Of a stretch of DNA of 64,000 nt, positions 54,190 through 61,958 are shown piece after piece. Location of the stretch: the NCBI RefSeq assembly GCF_007676705.1, contig NZ_VEBF01000007.1, positions 62,001 to 126,000 of the forward strand, read 5' to 3'. The stretch is from Paenibacillus xylanexedens. Its GTDB lineage: Bacteria; Bacillota; Bacilli; Paenibacillales; Paenibacillaceae. The notes beneath the pieces were generated by a model. The model was not told the DNA's origin and made no database searches. It saw only the letters and a list, made by a program, of their open reading frames with translations. The translations under genes and the position numbers were made by a program. Every line of letters starts with the position of its first letter. The stretch's first letter is position 1.

Positions 54190-54243
54190 ATTGATCAGTC
54201 AGTCAGTTAAGTTATATCCTATGGGATAACTAGGTTTTTGTCA
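54190..54243 (-). promoter_or_regulatory. Promoter and operator candidate of the TetR gene
   Basis: On the minus strand TTGACA (54243-54238) and TAGGAT are spaced by 17 bases. Downstream lies TGACTGACTGATCA, with TGA...TCA symmetry, ending within 15 bases of the start codon. Such sites often serve autoregulation. Confidence 0.45.
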
Positions 54244-54387
54244 ATATAGTTTTAAACAAATGGTTACAAGCATAAGTTGAAGTTGAGTGCATTTGTGATC
54301 ATAATAGGGGATAGTCTTGTTCAGATGAACAAGCATTGTCAAGCAGGACAGCCTGTGCTGTCATCTGCATTTCAAGGAGGAAGAGAA

Positions 54388-55197
54388 TTGGACATTATAT
54401 CATCCATTATTATGGGCATCATCGAAGGTTTGACTGAGTTTTTGCCCGTGTCTTCTACTGGACACATGATTCTGACTGCCCACTTGCTGGGTTTATCGGA
54501 GGACAACGAGTCAGTCAAAACGTTTGAGGTGGTTGTTCAACTCGGAGCTGTACTTGCTGTTGTTGTACTGTACTGGAACAAATTCATTGATATGTTCCGC
54601 TTCACTGGAGGGACACGATCTTATTCCCGCCGCCTCAATCTGGGACATATCTTCCTGGCGATGGTTCCTGCCGTAGTCATCGGACTTGTATTCCGCGACT
54701 GGATCAAAGCACATTTATTTGGTCCGGAGACAGTGCTGTACAGCCTAGTTATTGGTGGTATATTGATGATTGTAGCAGAACGCTGGAGTCGCAAGAGTGC
54801 ACGGATTACTACCCATGATGTCGATGATATCTCCTACAAACAGGCATTCGTAGTTGGGATATTTCAGATCTTGGCGTTGTGGCCAGGCTTCTCCCGTTCC
54901 GGGTCAACGATCTCAGGCGGCCTCTTTGCAGGGGTAAGCCGTGTAGCTGCTGCCGAGTTCACATTCCTCGTGTCCGTACCCATTATGATTGGTGCTACGG
55001 GATATGACCTGTACAAGAGTATCGATCACCTTAACGGTAGTGATTTCCCGATCTTCGCGATCGGATTCATCGCTGCTTTCATCGTCGCTATGCTTGCGAT
55101 CAAGACGTTCTTGTCCATTTTGAAAAAATTGAGTCTGACCGTCTTCGCTGTCTATCGCTTCGTACTGGCAGCCGTGTTCTTTATTATTTTGATGTAA
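54388..55197 (+). CDS. uppP: Undecaprenyl-diphosphatase (UppP/BacA type)
   Basis: The 269-residue membrane protein removes phosphate from undecaprenyl diphosphate to recycle the lipid carrier of cell-wall synthesis; it also gives bacitracin tolerance. The active-site motifs EGLTEFLPVSSTGHMIL and PGFSRSGSTISGG are present, and about eight helices are predicted. The start is TTG at 54388: AAGGAGGAAG sits at the right distance and the protein then begins MDIISSIIMG as usual. Earlier in-frame codons would add a non-conserved tail. The upstream leader has two small hairpins (near 54316-54333 and 54349-54362). Confidence 0.94.
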   Translation: MDIISSIIMGIIEGLTEFLPVSSTGHMILTAHLLGLSEDNESVKTFEVVVQLGAVLAVVVLYWNKFIDMFRFTGGTRSYSRRLNLGHIFLAMVPAVVIGLVFRDWIKAHLFGPETVLYSLVIGGILMIVAERWSRKSARITTHDVDDISYKQAFVVGIFQILALWPGFSRSGSTISGGLFAGVSRVAAAEFTFLVSVPIMIGATGYDLYKSIDHLNGSDFPIFAIGFIAAFIVAMLAIKTFLSILKKLSLTVFAVYRFVLAAVFFIILM

Positions 55198-55231
55198 CCT
55201 TACAATTCAATTTATTTAGACAGGCAAAATC

Positions 55232-55276
55232 AATGGCGGCCCCATGTTCCCTTTGGAACGAGGCCGCCATTTTTGT
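55232..55276 (+). terminator. Intrinsic terminator of uppP
   Basis: ATGGCGGCC pairs with GGCCGCCAT, with an inner GTTCC/GGAAC stem, followed by TTTTTG on the plus strand. Confidence 0.93.
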
Positions 55277-55466
55277 GTTCTATGCTGTGCTTTTGTTGTT
55301 TCATGATTCTGTTGTGGTTTCAGAGACACATGAATATCTGAAATTAGAAGAAGTCTTATTCTTCATAAGTTCCTTGCTTAGATCGGTTAGATCACTCGGG
55401 ATGCGGACTAGGTGTACTATGTAACATGGAACCAGATTCATGTTTACTACTGAAATGTCTTCTGGC

Positions 55467-55649
55467 TTAATACCACTCTTTCACTTGAATATTCCTTTGT
55501 TTCTTCCGAACTTTTAATTTCTCCAGCAGATTATATCTATTTTGCTTCTGTTCCTGTAACAGTTGCTTTACACCTCTCATTAACAATCTGTACCTTTGGT
55601 CATCATTATGGCTGAGTTGGTGCATTTCTTCAAAAATGGTTTTGTTCAT
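55467..55649 (-). CDS. Small charged protein of unknown function
   Basis: I do not recognise this 60-residue protein. It is rich in Lys, Arg, Gln and Leu (RGVKQLLQEQKQNR, LLEKLKVRKKQR) and is predicted to be mostly helix, with a basic C-terminal half. It overlaps no other gene. GGAG lies 14 bases and GAG nearer to the ATG, so the ribosome binding site is weak. TATACT about 35 bases upstream may be a -10 box. A DNA- or RNA-binding role is possible but not shown. Confidence 0.45.
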   Translation of the reverse strand: MNKTIFEEMHQLSHNDDQRYRLLMRGVKQLLQEQKQNRYNLLEKLKVRKKQRNIQVKEWY

Positions 55650-55770
55650 TAGTATCTCGTTTCACTCCAGTATTCAGTTTGTAATACCTAGTATACAGAG
55701 ACACACTAAACAAATTCTAAACAACCCCCGTTCCATCTCCTATTCCGTTTTCCGTACCATTCCCAAAAGC

Positions 55771-55809
55771 AAAAACCCCTTCCCAAGTGATGCAATAGGA
55801 AGGGGTTTA
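55771..55809 (-). terminator. Intrinsic terminator of the thioredoxin-like gene
   Basis: AAACCCCTTCC pairs with GGGAAGGGGTTTTT across a 13-base loop with T after it on the minus strand. Confidence 0.85.
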
Positions 55810-55856
55810 TCTGTAGCTTCTGCTTAAATGCTTCTGACTACACGAACGCGAAAGAA

Positions 55857-56183
55857 TTAAACTTTGGATTCAAGCGTCTCCAAATACTCGGAGATTTGAG
55901 CAGGTGTTTTAGCCCATTTGCTATGCAGATGTGCGATCTTCTTGCCGTTCTGGAAAACGAGCAGGCTTGGAATGCCACGTACACCATTCTCGTCAGCAAA
56001 TGGCTGGAACTTCTCTGCATCCAGGGCATAGAAGGTTTTATCTGTGTGCTGGTCGATAACGTCCCCGATAAAGCGATCCAGGTTTTTGCAATCCGGACAC
56101 CAGGTTGTATCAAATTTAATGACGGTAAAACCATCAGAGTTAATTGTATCCAGATATTGTTGTTCACTTTGAATTCTTTCCAT
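55857..56183 (-). CDS. Thioredoxin-like protein with WCPDC motif
   Basis: The 108-residue protein has a thioredoxin fold. The active site reads TTWCPDCKN (Cys29 and Cys32) rather than WCGPC, and the cis-proline lies in RGIPSLLVF. The Pro-Asp pair between the cysteines should change its redox potential from that of TrxA. No signal peptide is seen. I chose ATG 56183, with AGGGAGAGAAG upstream; in-frame ATG codons before it lie inside the neighbouring aldo/keto reductase gene. It may serve a specific partner or stress response. Confidence 0.86.
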   Translation of the reverse strand: MERIQSEQQYLDTINSDGFTVIKFDTTWCPDCKNLDRFIGDVIDQHTDKTFYALDAEKFQPFADENGVRGIPSLLVFQNGKKIAHLHSKWAKTPAQISEYLETLESKV

Positions 56184-56268
56184 AGGTCTTCTCTCCCTTA
56201 TCTGTTCCTTTTTTGGCTGATCTTCATTGTACCTCGTATAGTTACAATTGAAAATAGGCTGGATGGAG

Positions 56269-57177
56269 TTAACGATGCTGCTTGTACAGATTAGCGGGAC
56301 TGAGTCCCCGTATTTCCTGAATTTCCGCAGCTGTGAGCGCAGGTGCATTCGAAGCGGCAATATTATGCAGCAACTGATTTCTTGAACTTGAACCAGGGAC
56401 AACAGCTGCTACCGCAGGATGGGATAACGCGTAACGAATAGCCGTCTGAGCCATACTGCGTTGGTCCGTGACAAGACGACTTAGCCCTTGCCGAATCGTG
56501 TGCAGTTGCTCTGGCGTATAATCCAGATAACCTTTCTCTGCCTTGGCAGATCCGGAATCGGCTAGCACCCCACTGGCTACAGGTCCACGAGCGATTACGC
56601 TAATACCGTTTTGCTCAAGTAAAGACAGTACTTCCTCTTCTGCCCGGCGATCTGCCACACTGTATTGGTTCATGACGCTGACGATAGAAGCTCTTTTCAC
56701 ATATTCCCGGATCACATTCGGACGAATGGAGGATATACCGTAATAACGGATAAGTCCTTCCTGTTTCAGCTCCTCGAAGGCTTCAATTGTTTCTTCGATT
56801 GGATCTTCCATCGTACCGCCATGCAGCTGATACAGATCGATATAATCCGTCTGCAGTCGCTTTAAACTTTCATGGACAGCCTGCTTAATGTAAGCTTTGG
56901 ACGGGTCCCACGACCAACCCTCTTTGCCGGCAATACGACGATTACCTACTTTGGTGGCTACAATAACTTGGTCCCGACGTCCTCTAATCGCTTGTCCTAC
57001 AATTTCTTCATTACGCCCTGCGTCATACAGATCGGCTGTATCCAGCAGATTCACGCCGTGATCCAGAGCTTCATGAATTAGAGCTACGGCAGGTGTTATA
57101 TCGGTTCCGAGAGACATACAGCCCAGTCCAATCTCAGACACCATCAATTCGGATGTACCCAAATGATTTTTCTTCAT
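56269..57177 (-). CDS. Aldo/keto reductase
   Basis: The 302-residue TIM-barrel NADPH oxidoreductase has the catalytic tetrad: Asp and Tyr in LLDTADLYDAGRNEE, Lys in VIVATKVGNRR and His in LYQLHGGTMED. The C-terminal VPGSSSRNQLLHNIAA region binds NADPH. The substrate is a carbonyl compound not fixed by the sequence. GGAAGGAG lies before the ATG at 57177. It stands alone, with 85 bases to the downstream thioredoxin-like gene. An alternative role in detoxifying methylglyoxal or other aldehydes is common for this family. Confidence 0.9.
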   Translation of the reverse strand: MKKNHLGTSELMVSEIGLGCMSLGTDITPAVALIHEALDHGVNLLDTADLYDAGRNEEIVGQAIRGRRDQVIVATKVGNRRIAGKEGWSWDPSKAYIKQAVHESLKRLQTDYIDLYQLHGGTMEDPIEETIEAFEELKQEGLIRYYGISSIRPNVIREYVKRASIVSVMNQYSVADRRAEEEVLSLLEQNGISVIARGPVASGVLADSGSAKAEKGYLDYTPEQLHTIRQGLSRLVTDQRSMAQTAIRYALSHPAVAAVVPGSSSRNQLLHNIAASNAPALTAAEIQEIRGLSPANLYKQHR

Positions 57178-57277
57178 GTGTGCATCTCCTTCCATTACGT
57201 TCTGCAAGTATCCATTGTATCATTCTTGCTGGCAAAAATCGCATGTCAGACTAGAGCCAAGGTTTGCTTTTGACACC

Positions 57278-57310
57278 AAAAAACCTGGAACTACTACAGC
57301 TCCAGGTTTT
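57278..57310 (-). terminator. Intrinsic terminator of the small YtxH-like gene
   Basis: AAAACCTGGAGC pairs with the CCAGGTTTTTT side on the minus strand, about 40 bases after the stop at 57350. Confidence 0.85.
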
Positions 57311-57349
57311 CTCATGATAGGCATATGAATTAAATGAGTATGTCAAAAT

Positions 57350-57517
57350 CTATTTCACTTCAACGCGTGGTCTGGTTTTGCTTGCATGAGATGAATTGGA
57401 GTTTTTCATCATACCGGAGACGGTACTAAACAACTTATCTCTTGCTTGTTTGTTCCTCATCAGGTAAGTTACGCCTGCTCCGATAGCCGTCATAATGATT
57501 CCTCTTCTTTTAGACAT
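57350..57517 (-). CDS. Small basic protein with one hydrophobic segment
   Basis: The 55-residue product starts MSKRRGIIMTAIGAGVTYLM, with a short hydrophobic segment (residues 7-20), then a basic region (MRNKQARDKLF) and a Ser/Asn/Lys-rich tail. The layout recalls small YtxH/YrzO-like envelope proteins, but I do not assign it. A GGAGGAG site just before the ATG at 57517 and its own terminator support it as a gene. Confidence 0.62.
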   Translation of the reverse strand: MSKRRGIIMTAIGAGVTYLMRNKQARDKLFSTVSGMMKNSNSSHASKTRPRVEVK

Positions 57518-57611
57518 GTGCTTCTCCTCCTTCAGGATAAATGTACATCGTGTCTTGTTTGACAATTACCCTTTGAGCGGAAAACGAAACGAAGTGAAAG
57601 CTTGATCGCGC

Positions 57612-57651
57612 AAAAAAAGATGACCTCCGAATTAAAATTCAGCGGTCATCT
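57612..57651 (-). terminator. Intrinsic terminator of gpmA
   Basis: AGATGACCGCTGAATT and its imperfect partner pair, with TTTTTTT following on the minus strand, about 15 bases after the stop. Confidence 0.9.
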
Positions 57652-57667
57652 ACTCACTTCCAACTAA

Positions 57668-58411
57668 TTAATCAGATGGCGTTGCCACATGAGTCATTTC
57701 TTCATGTTTATAGGTCGAGCCATCCGCAGTCAGATAAAAGTGTCCGATGGGATGCAGATCTTCATCCAATTCATAGACCAGTGGAATGCCTGTCGGAATG
57801 TTGAGAGCCACGACGTCAGCCTCCGACAGTTGGTCCAGATGCATGACGAGTGAACGAAGCGTGTTCCCATGCGCAGAGATCAGCACTCTTTTGCCAGCTG
57901 ACACCATTGGTTTAATCTCCGCATTCCAGTAATCCAGCACGCGCTTCGATGTATCCATCAGATTCTCCGTAAACGGAATAGTGCAATCAAGCCGCTTGTA
58001 CTTGTCCAGGTCCTGCACATATCGATCATCGGTTTCGTCCAGTGCCGGGGGAGATACACTAACGGAGCGTCTCCATTCCTTCACTTGGTCTTCCCCATAC
58101 TTCAGGGCCGTTTGCTGTTTGTTCAGTCCTTGCAGCGCACCATAATGGCGTTCATTCAGCTTCCATGTCTTCGTAATGGGAATCCACATGAGGTCCATCT
58201 CATCCAGCGCAATATCGAGTGTACGAATCGAACGTTTCAGCACAGATGCATAGGCACAATCAAAATCAAACCCCTGTTCCTTCATGATCTTCCCTGCTTT
58301 ACGAGCTTCTCCGTAACCATCCGTCGTCAGATCGACATCTGTCCAACCGGTAAATCGGTTCTCGACATTCCACATGCTCTGTCCATGGCGAATCAAAACA
58401 ACTCTGTACAT
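57668..58411 (-). CDS. gpmA: 2,3-Bisphosphoglycerate-dependent phosphoglycerate mutase
   Basis: The 247-residue glycolytic enzyme interconverts 3- and 2-phosphoglycerate. The phosphohistidine motif LIRHGQSMWN, the GWTDVDLT segment, the LNERHYGALQG loop and the second-His motif AHGNTLRSLV are all present, with length and C-terminal tail typical of dPGM. I chose ATG 58411, with GGAAGGAGGG upstream; an in-frame ATG at 58432 is too close to that site. A Paenibacillus genome may also contain the cofactor-independent enzyme. Confidence 0.94.
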   Translation of the reverse strand: MYRVVLIRHGQSMWNVENRFTGWTDVDLTTDGYGEARKAGKIMKEQGFDFDCAYASVLKRSIRTLDIALDEMDLMWIPITKTWKLNERHYGALQGLNKQQTALKYGEDQVKEWRRSVSVSPPALDETDDRYVQDLDKYKRLDCTIPFTENLMDTSKRVLDYWNAEIKPMVSAGKRVLISAHGNTLRSLVMHLDQLSEADVVALNIPTGIPLVYELDEDLHPIGHFYLTADGSTYKHEEMTHVATPSD

Positions 58412-58484
58412 AAACGTGAACCCTCCTTCCATGGAAACATTACCCGCAAGTCAAACTAATTAGCACAGTTAAACGTTCATAACA

Positions 58485-59057
58485 TTAATAATATGGTGCC
58501 ATCATGAGATATACTACAACACCTGTAGAGCTGACATACAACCAGATTGGCATAGTCCAACGTGCAATTTTACGGTGCTTCTTCAATTGATTCGTCCAAC
58601 CCCATACAAGTGTGAACAACGCCAAAGGAACGATCAGGGCTGCCAGTATACTATGGGTGATCAGAATGAAGAAATAGATGGAACGAATGATGCCCTCGCC
58701 GCCGTATTTGGACGTCTCTGGTGAGAGGTAATGAAAGGTCAGATACGTCACAAGGAATAACAGTGTCGTTGAGAATGCAGCAAGAATGAAACGTTTGTGC
58801 AGCTTCACATTCCGCTTGATAATAGCAATGAGCGCTGCGAGCAGGAAGATGAAGGTAAAGCTGTTAAACACGGCATTAAAACGCGGCAACACCGTAATAT
58901 CAAAGGTTACATCACCTTTGTAACCAATGGATGGTGCGAAGAACAATAATAAAATAATGACATTAGCGAGAATGGAAATCGTGATAATGATGCCTGCGAA
59001 ATTTTTATTGCTCGTCGGGGATGGAATGTTCGATTCCCCTTTGTTATTTTTGCCCAA
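58485..59057 (-). CDS. DUF420 membrane protein, CtaM/YozB-like
   Basis: The 190-residue protein has five membrane helices and matches the DUF420 family (phrases FNAVFNSFTFIFLL, KLHKRFILAAF, HSILAALIVPLALF). CtaM of Staphylococcus aureus, in this family, is needed for mature haem-A quinol oxidase. The qoxABCD operon in the same window makes such a role plausible, although the two loci are 30 kb apart. Conserved His residues (KLHKRF, HYL, THS, KKHRK) could bind haem. It stands alone; the ATG has AGGAGGAT-type upstream sequence. Confidence 0.85.
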   Translation of the reverse strand: MGKNNKGESNIPSPTSNKNFAGIIITISILANVIILLLFFAPSIGYKGDVTFDITVLPRFNAVFNSFTFIFLLAALIAIIKRNVKLHKRFILAAFSTTLLFLVTYLTFHYLSPETSKYGGEGIIRSIYFFILITHSILAALIVPLALFTLVWGWTNQLKKHRKIARWTMPIWLYVSSTGVVVYLMMAPYY

Positions 59058-59214
59058 TGCAAAATCCTCCTCATATCCTAACTTCTATGTTCTATATCAT
59101 TATATCTCGGCAATTCCGGGCTGTTAAGTGACAACACTCTGAACAAAAACCTTAGCACTTCACTATAAAATGCCCCTTTGCGGCTATTTTCAATCAAATC
59201 CAATCCGGCTCCCA

Positions 59215-59243
59215 TTTACCCGAGTCTGTATTTGTGGTATAAT
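59215..59243 (+). promoter_or_regulatory. Promoter of the antiporter leader
   Basis: TTTACC (59215-59220) and TATAAT (59238-59243) are spaced by 17 bases on the plus strand. Transcription should start near 59250, leaving a leader of about 190 bases before the gene. Confidence 0.6.
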
Positions 59244-59249
59244 TAATGC

Positions 59250-59356
59250 AATTAATCACATACGCGTTGAAACTGGAGGAGCCTGTCACCAAGGGCCCCT
59301 CTTTGTCTTTTTCAGGCACAGAACGGCACTTTTCTAAATGCCGTTCTGTGCCTTTT
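59250..59356 (+). ncRNA. Attenuator-like structured leader ahead of the antiporter gene
   Basis: After the promoter comes a stretch with GGAGGAGCC and GGGCCCCTC that can pair, then a 15-bp perfect stem AGGCACAGAACGGCA / TGCCGTTCTGTGCCT (59314-59353) followed by TTTTT. This is a strong intrinsic terminator placed before the gene. The segment may be a riboswitch-type leader, or a separate short RNA ending there. I did not recognise a known riboswitch class. Confidence 0.5.
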
Positions 59357-59438
59357 TATTCGTTTAAAGCTTGGATGGGAATGCTTCACCCTTGGACAGG
59401 ATAACCTATTGACGCTAACGCCGGAGAGGAGTACACCT

Positions 59439-60629
59439 ATGGAATTTATTTTGGTTCTTGCACTTATTTTGATCTTTACCAAACTCGCTGGTGATCTATC
59501 CGTAAGATTGGGTCAGCCATCGGTTTTGGGGAAACTGATTGTGGGTGTCATACTCGGCCCTGCCCTGCTCGGTTGGGTTCAGCAAAGTGATTTCGTTCAT
59601 TATATGGCCGAGATCGGGGTACTGCTGTTAATGTTCATTGCCGGACTGGAAACCGATCTGGAGCAGTTGAAGAAAAACTGGAAGTCCGCTTTTGCTGTGG
59701 CTGTTGGCGGCGTTATTTTACCTTTTGTAGGGGGATACGGCTCGGCCTTGGCTTTTGGTATGTCGCAGACACACGCGCTTTTCTTCGGACTGTTGTTCTG
59801 TGCAACGTCAGTCAGTATCTCAGTTCAGACGTTGAAGGACATGAATCAGCTGAGTTCACGTGAAGGCACTACAATTCTGGGTGCAGCCGTTGTCGATGAT
59901 GTACTCGTGGTAGTTCTGCTCGCCGTTATGATGAGCTTGCTCGGCACTGGTGCGGGGGATGTCTCTATTGGATGGTTGATTAGCAAGAAACTTCTATTCT
60001 TTGTCATCATCTTCGCCGCAAGCTGGTGGCTTGTGCCGCGAATCATGAAATGGATGGCCCCGCTTCGGGTCACCGAAACTGTGATTACAACCGGACTCAT
60101 TATCTGTTTTGGATTCTCGTACTTTGCTGAGTGGATGGGAGTTGCTGGCATTATCGGTGCTTTCGCAGCAGGGATTGCCATCTCTCAAACCAACTTCAAA
60201 CACGAGGTTGAAACCAAAATTGAGCCGATTGCTTACGGAATTTTTGTCCCGGTATTCTTTGTCAGTATCGGCTTAAATGTCACCTTTGATGGTGTGGGAT
60301 CACAGATTTGGTTTATTGTCGTCATCAGTCTCATTGCTATTGTAACCAAGCTCATTGGTGGAGGAGCCGGAGCACGACTGACCGGATTCGACCGTTCATC
60401 CTCACTGGCTATTGGTGCAGGCATGATCTCGCGAGGGGAAGTTGCCCTTATTATTGCTTCGACCGGACTCGCCTCAGGATTACTTGATTCCGAGTACTTT
60501 ACCAGCGTTGTGATCATGGTTATCATCACCACATTGGTTACGCCACCTCTGCTCAAAATTACTTTTGCACGCAAAAAGGGTGAACAGCGGATTGAAAAAG
60601 GGATTGAGGAATCCCATTTGAACGGGTAA
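59439..60629 (+). CDS. Cation:proton antiporter, CPA2 family
   Basis: The 396-residue membrane protein has about twelve helices of the Kef/NapA-like CPA2 fold. Motifs include IGVLLLMFIAGLETDLEQL and AAVVDDVLVVVLLAVM, with the paired Asp residues of electrogenic antiporters. No TrkA-N (RCK) domain follows, so it lacks the usual nucleotide gate. It exchanges sodium or potassium for protons. GGAGAGGAG lies before the ATG at 59439; earlier in-frame codons precede that site. A terminator hairpin lies between its promoter and its start. Confidence 0.9.
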   Translation: MEFILVLALILIFTKLAGDLSVRLGQPSVLGKLIVGVILGPALLGWVQQSDFVHYMAEIGVLLLMFIAGLETDLEQLKKNWKSAFAVAVGGVILPFVGGYGSALAFGMSQTHALFFGLLFCATSVSISVQTLKDMNQLSSREGTTILGAAVVDDVLVVVLLAVMMSLLGTGAGDVSIGWLISKKLLFFVIIFAASWWLVPRIMKWMAPLRVTETVITTGLIICFGFSYFAEWMGVAGIIGAFAAGIAISQTNFKHEVETKIEPIAYGIFVPVFFVSIGLNVTFDGVGSQIWFIVVISLIAIVTKLIGGGAGARLTGFDRSSSLAIGAGMISRGEVALIIASTGLASGLLDSEYFTSVVIMVIITTLVTPPLLKITFARKKGEQRIEKGIEESHLNG

Positions 60630-60701
60630 AGTATTGAAATCATTACGTATATAAAGCTATACTTGCTTTATAAAATGTAATATATCGGTCGTGAAGCACA
60701 C

Positions 60702-60760
60702 GCCGCTTTGATCCATTCTCTCCTTCAATGCGAAGGGGGAAATGGTTCGAGCGGCTTTTT
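60702..60760 (+). terminator. Intrinsic terminator of the antiporter gene
   Basis: A long stem pairs GCCGCT with AGCGGC, CCATT with AATGG and CCTTC with GAAGG, and TTTTT follows on the plus strand. Confidence 0.88.
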
Positions 60761-60823
60761 GTATTTACATAAAGTTATTCCTATTCATTACTCATTCACA
60801 GTTCGCTATAACTCGTAGAAAAA

Positions 60824-60856
60824 CAAAAAAAGACCACCTTACACTCAAGAGGTCTT
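60824..60856 (-). terminator. Intrinsic terminator of the pssA-dedA unit
   Basis: AAGACC and GGTCTT pair across a long loop, followed by seven T on the minus strand. A second hairpin (CCTGTT/AACAGG, 60866-60883) lies closer to the gene without a T run. Confidence 0.7.
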
Positions 60857-60892
60857 CGATCTTTGCCTGTTGTTGCAACAGGCTGTCCCATT

Positions 60893-61378
60893 TTAAGTTA
60901 GCACACCGACATAAAAACCAATGGAGATAAAGACAACACACCATATAAAGGCACCAATGCCCGATACGAGGATGTACCTGCCGATGGCCATCTTGCTAAT
61001 TCCAGAGAAACAACACATCAGATGACGAATGCCTGGAATGAAGTAACCCAGGATGATGGACCAATATCCATATTTGAGAAACCACGACTCCACCCTGCTG
61101 AATCGTTTGGCATTGACGCCGACCCACTTGCCGTATTTTTCAACCAGCGGCCTGCCCGCCTTCTTGCCGATCATGTAGCTGAGCAATCCGCCGGTAAATG
61201 CTCCACCGAAACTGACGGCGATGGATACGGAGTAATTCAATACCGAGATGGAGGCGAGATAACCGACAAAAGTCATCATCACCTCATCCGGAATCGGCAT
61301 GCCAATGACACCAAGAGCCAGTAGTCCGTATATTGCGAAATATCCATATTGACTAATAAATTCTTTTGCAAATTCCAT
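60893..61378 (-). CDS. DedA family membrane protein
   Basis: The 161-residue protein has the DedA/SNARE-associated fold. FIPGIRHLMCCFSGI and IPDEVMMTFVGYLAS match the conserved core, which acts in flipping of phospholipids or undecaprenyl phosphate in recent models of the family. It is a shorter member (usually about 200 residues). I chose ATG 61378; AAGGAG lies just before it and overlaps the pssA stop region. pssA ends 14 bases upstream, so both are in one operon and may act together on the lipid bilayer. Confidence 0.9.
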   Translation of the reverse strand: MEFAKEFISQYGYFAIYGLLALGVIGMPIPDEVMMTFVGYLASISVLNYSVSIAVSFGGAFTGGLLSYMIGKKAGRPLVEKYGKWVGVNAKRFSRVESWFLKYGYWSIILGYFIPGIRHLMCCFSGISKMAIGRYILVSGIGAFIWCVVFISIGFYVGVLT

Positions 61379-61391
61379 ACTGACTCGCTCC

Positions 61392-61937
61392 TTATTTCGG
61401 TTCCACAATATCCTTCTCATGAGAGGCTAGCACTTGTTTTAGTGATGGGAATCGGATTTGGCTCACCATGAGACCAGATAGTACAATAATGACAAGAAAG
61501 GCTACACCATGCGTGAAATAAGGACTCCAGAGCGCGAAAAAGGACATCAGGCCCCCTGCAAATGTAATCGGCATCCCGACAAAACCACTGCTTGCTGTCT
61601 TCTGACAGTTATAACGGGCAAGACGCAATGCACCGCACACCGGAAACAATGCAGTCAGTGCCATCCCCAGCATGCTCACTTCATTCATCGAGTTCAGGTA
61701 CAGAATCAGCACAGGGGCTGTTCCAAACGAAACTACATCCGCGAGGGAATCCAGGGCTTTGCCGAACTCACCCTCACAATGCAATTTGCGGGCCGCATAC
61801 CCGTCGAACAGATCAAAGAACATCGCTACCCATATCATCATTACAGCCAGGGCGAACTCACCATGAATAGCCATAATGACTGCCAACATGCCTGAACTCA
61901 GATTTCCCAAGGTTAAAATCGATGGTAAAGACTTCAT
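61392..61937 (-). CDS. pssA: CDP-diacylglycerol-serine O-phosphatidyltransferase
   Basis: The 181-residue membrane enzyme makes phosphatidylserine, the precursor of phosphatidylethanolamine. The CDP-alcohol transferase signature reads DGYAARKLHCEGEFGKALD with SLAD after it, placing Asp, Gly and two further Asp residues at the conserved positions. Six helices are predicted. AAAGGGAG precedes the ATG. It starts 22 bases after the kinase gene and 14 bases before dedA, so all four genes from the response regulator onward look like one operon. Confidence 0.93.
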   Translation of the reverse strand: MKSLPSILTLGNLSSGMLAVIMAIHGEFALAVMMIWVAMFFDLFDGYAARKLHCEGEFGKALDSLADVVSFGTAPVLILYLNSMNEVSMLGMALTALFPVCGALRLARYNCQKTASSGFVGMPITFAGGLMSFFALWSPYFTHGVAFLVIIVLSGLMVSQIRFPSLKQVLASHEKDIVEPK

Positions 61938-61958
61938 AAGATTTGACTCCCTTTCGTA

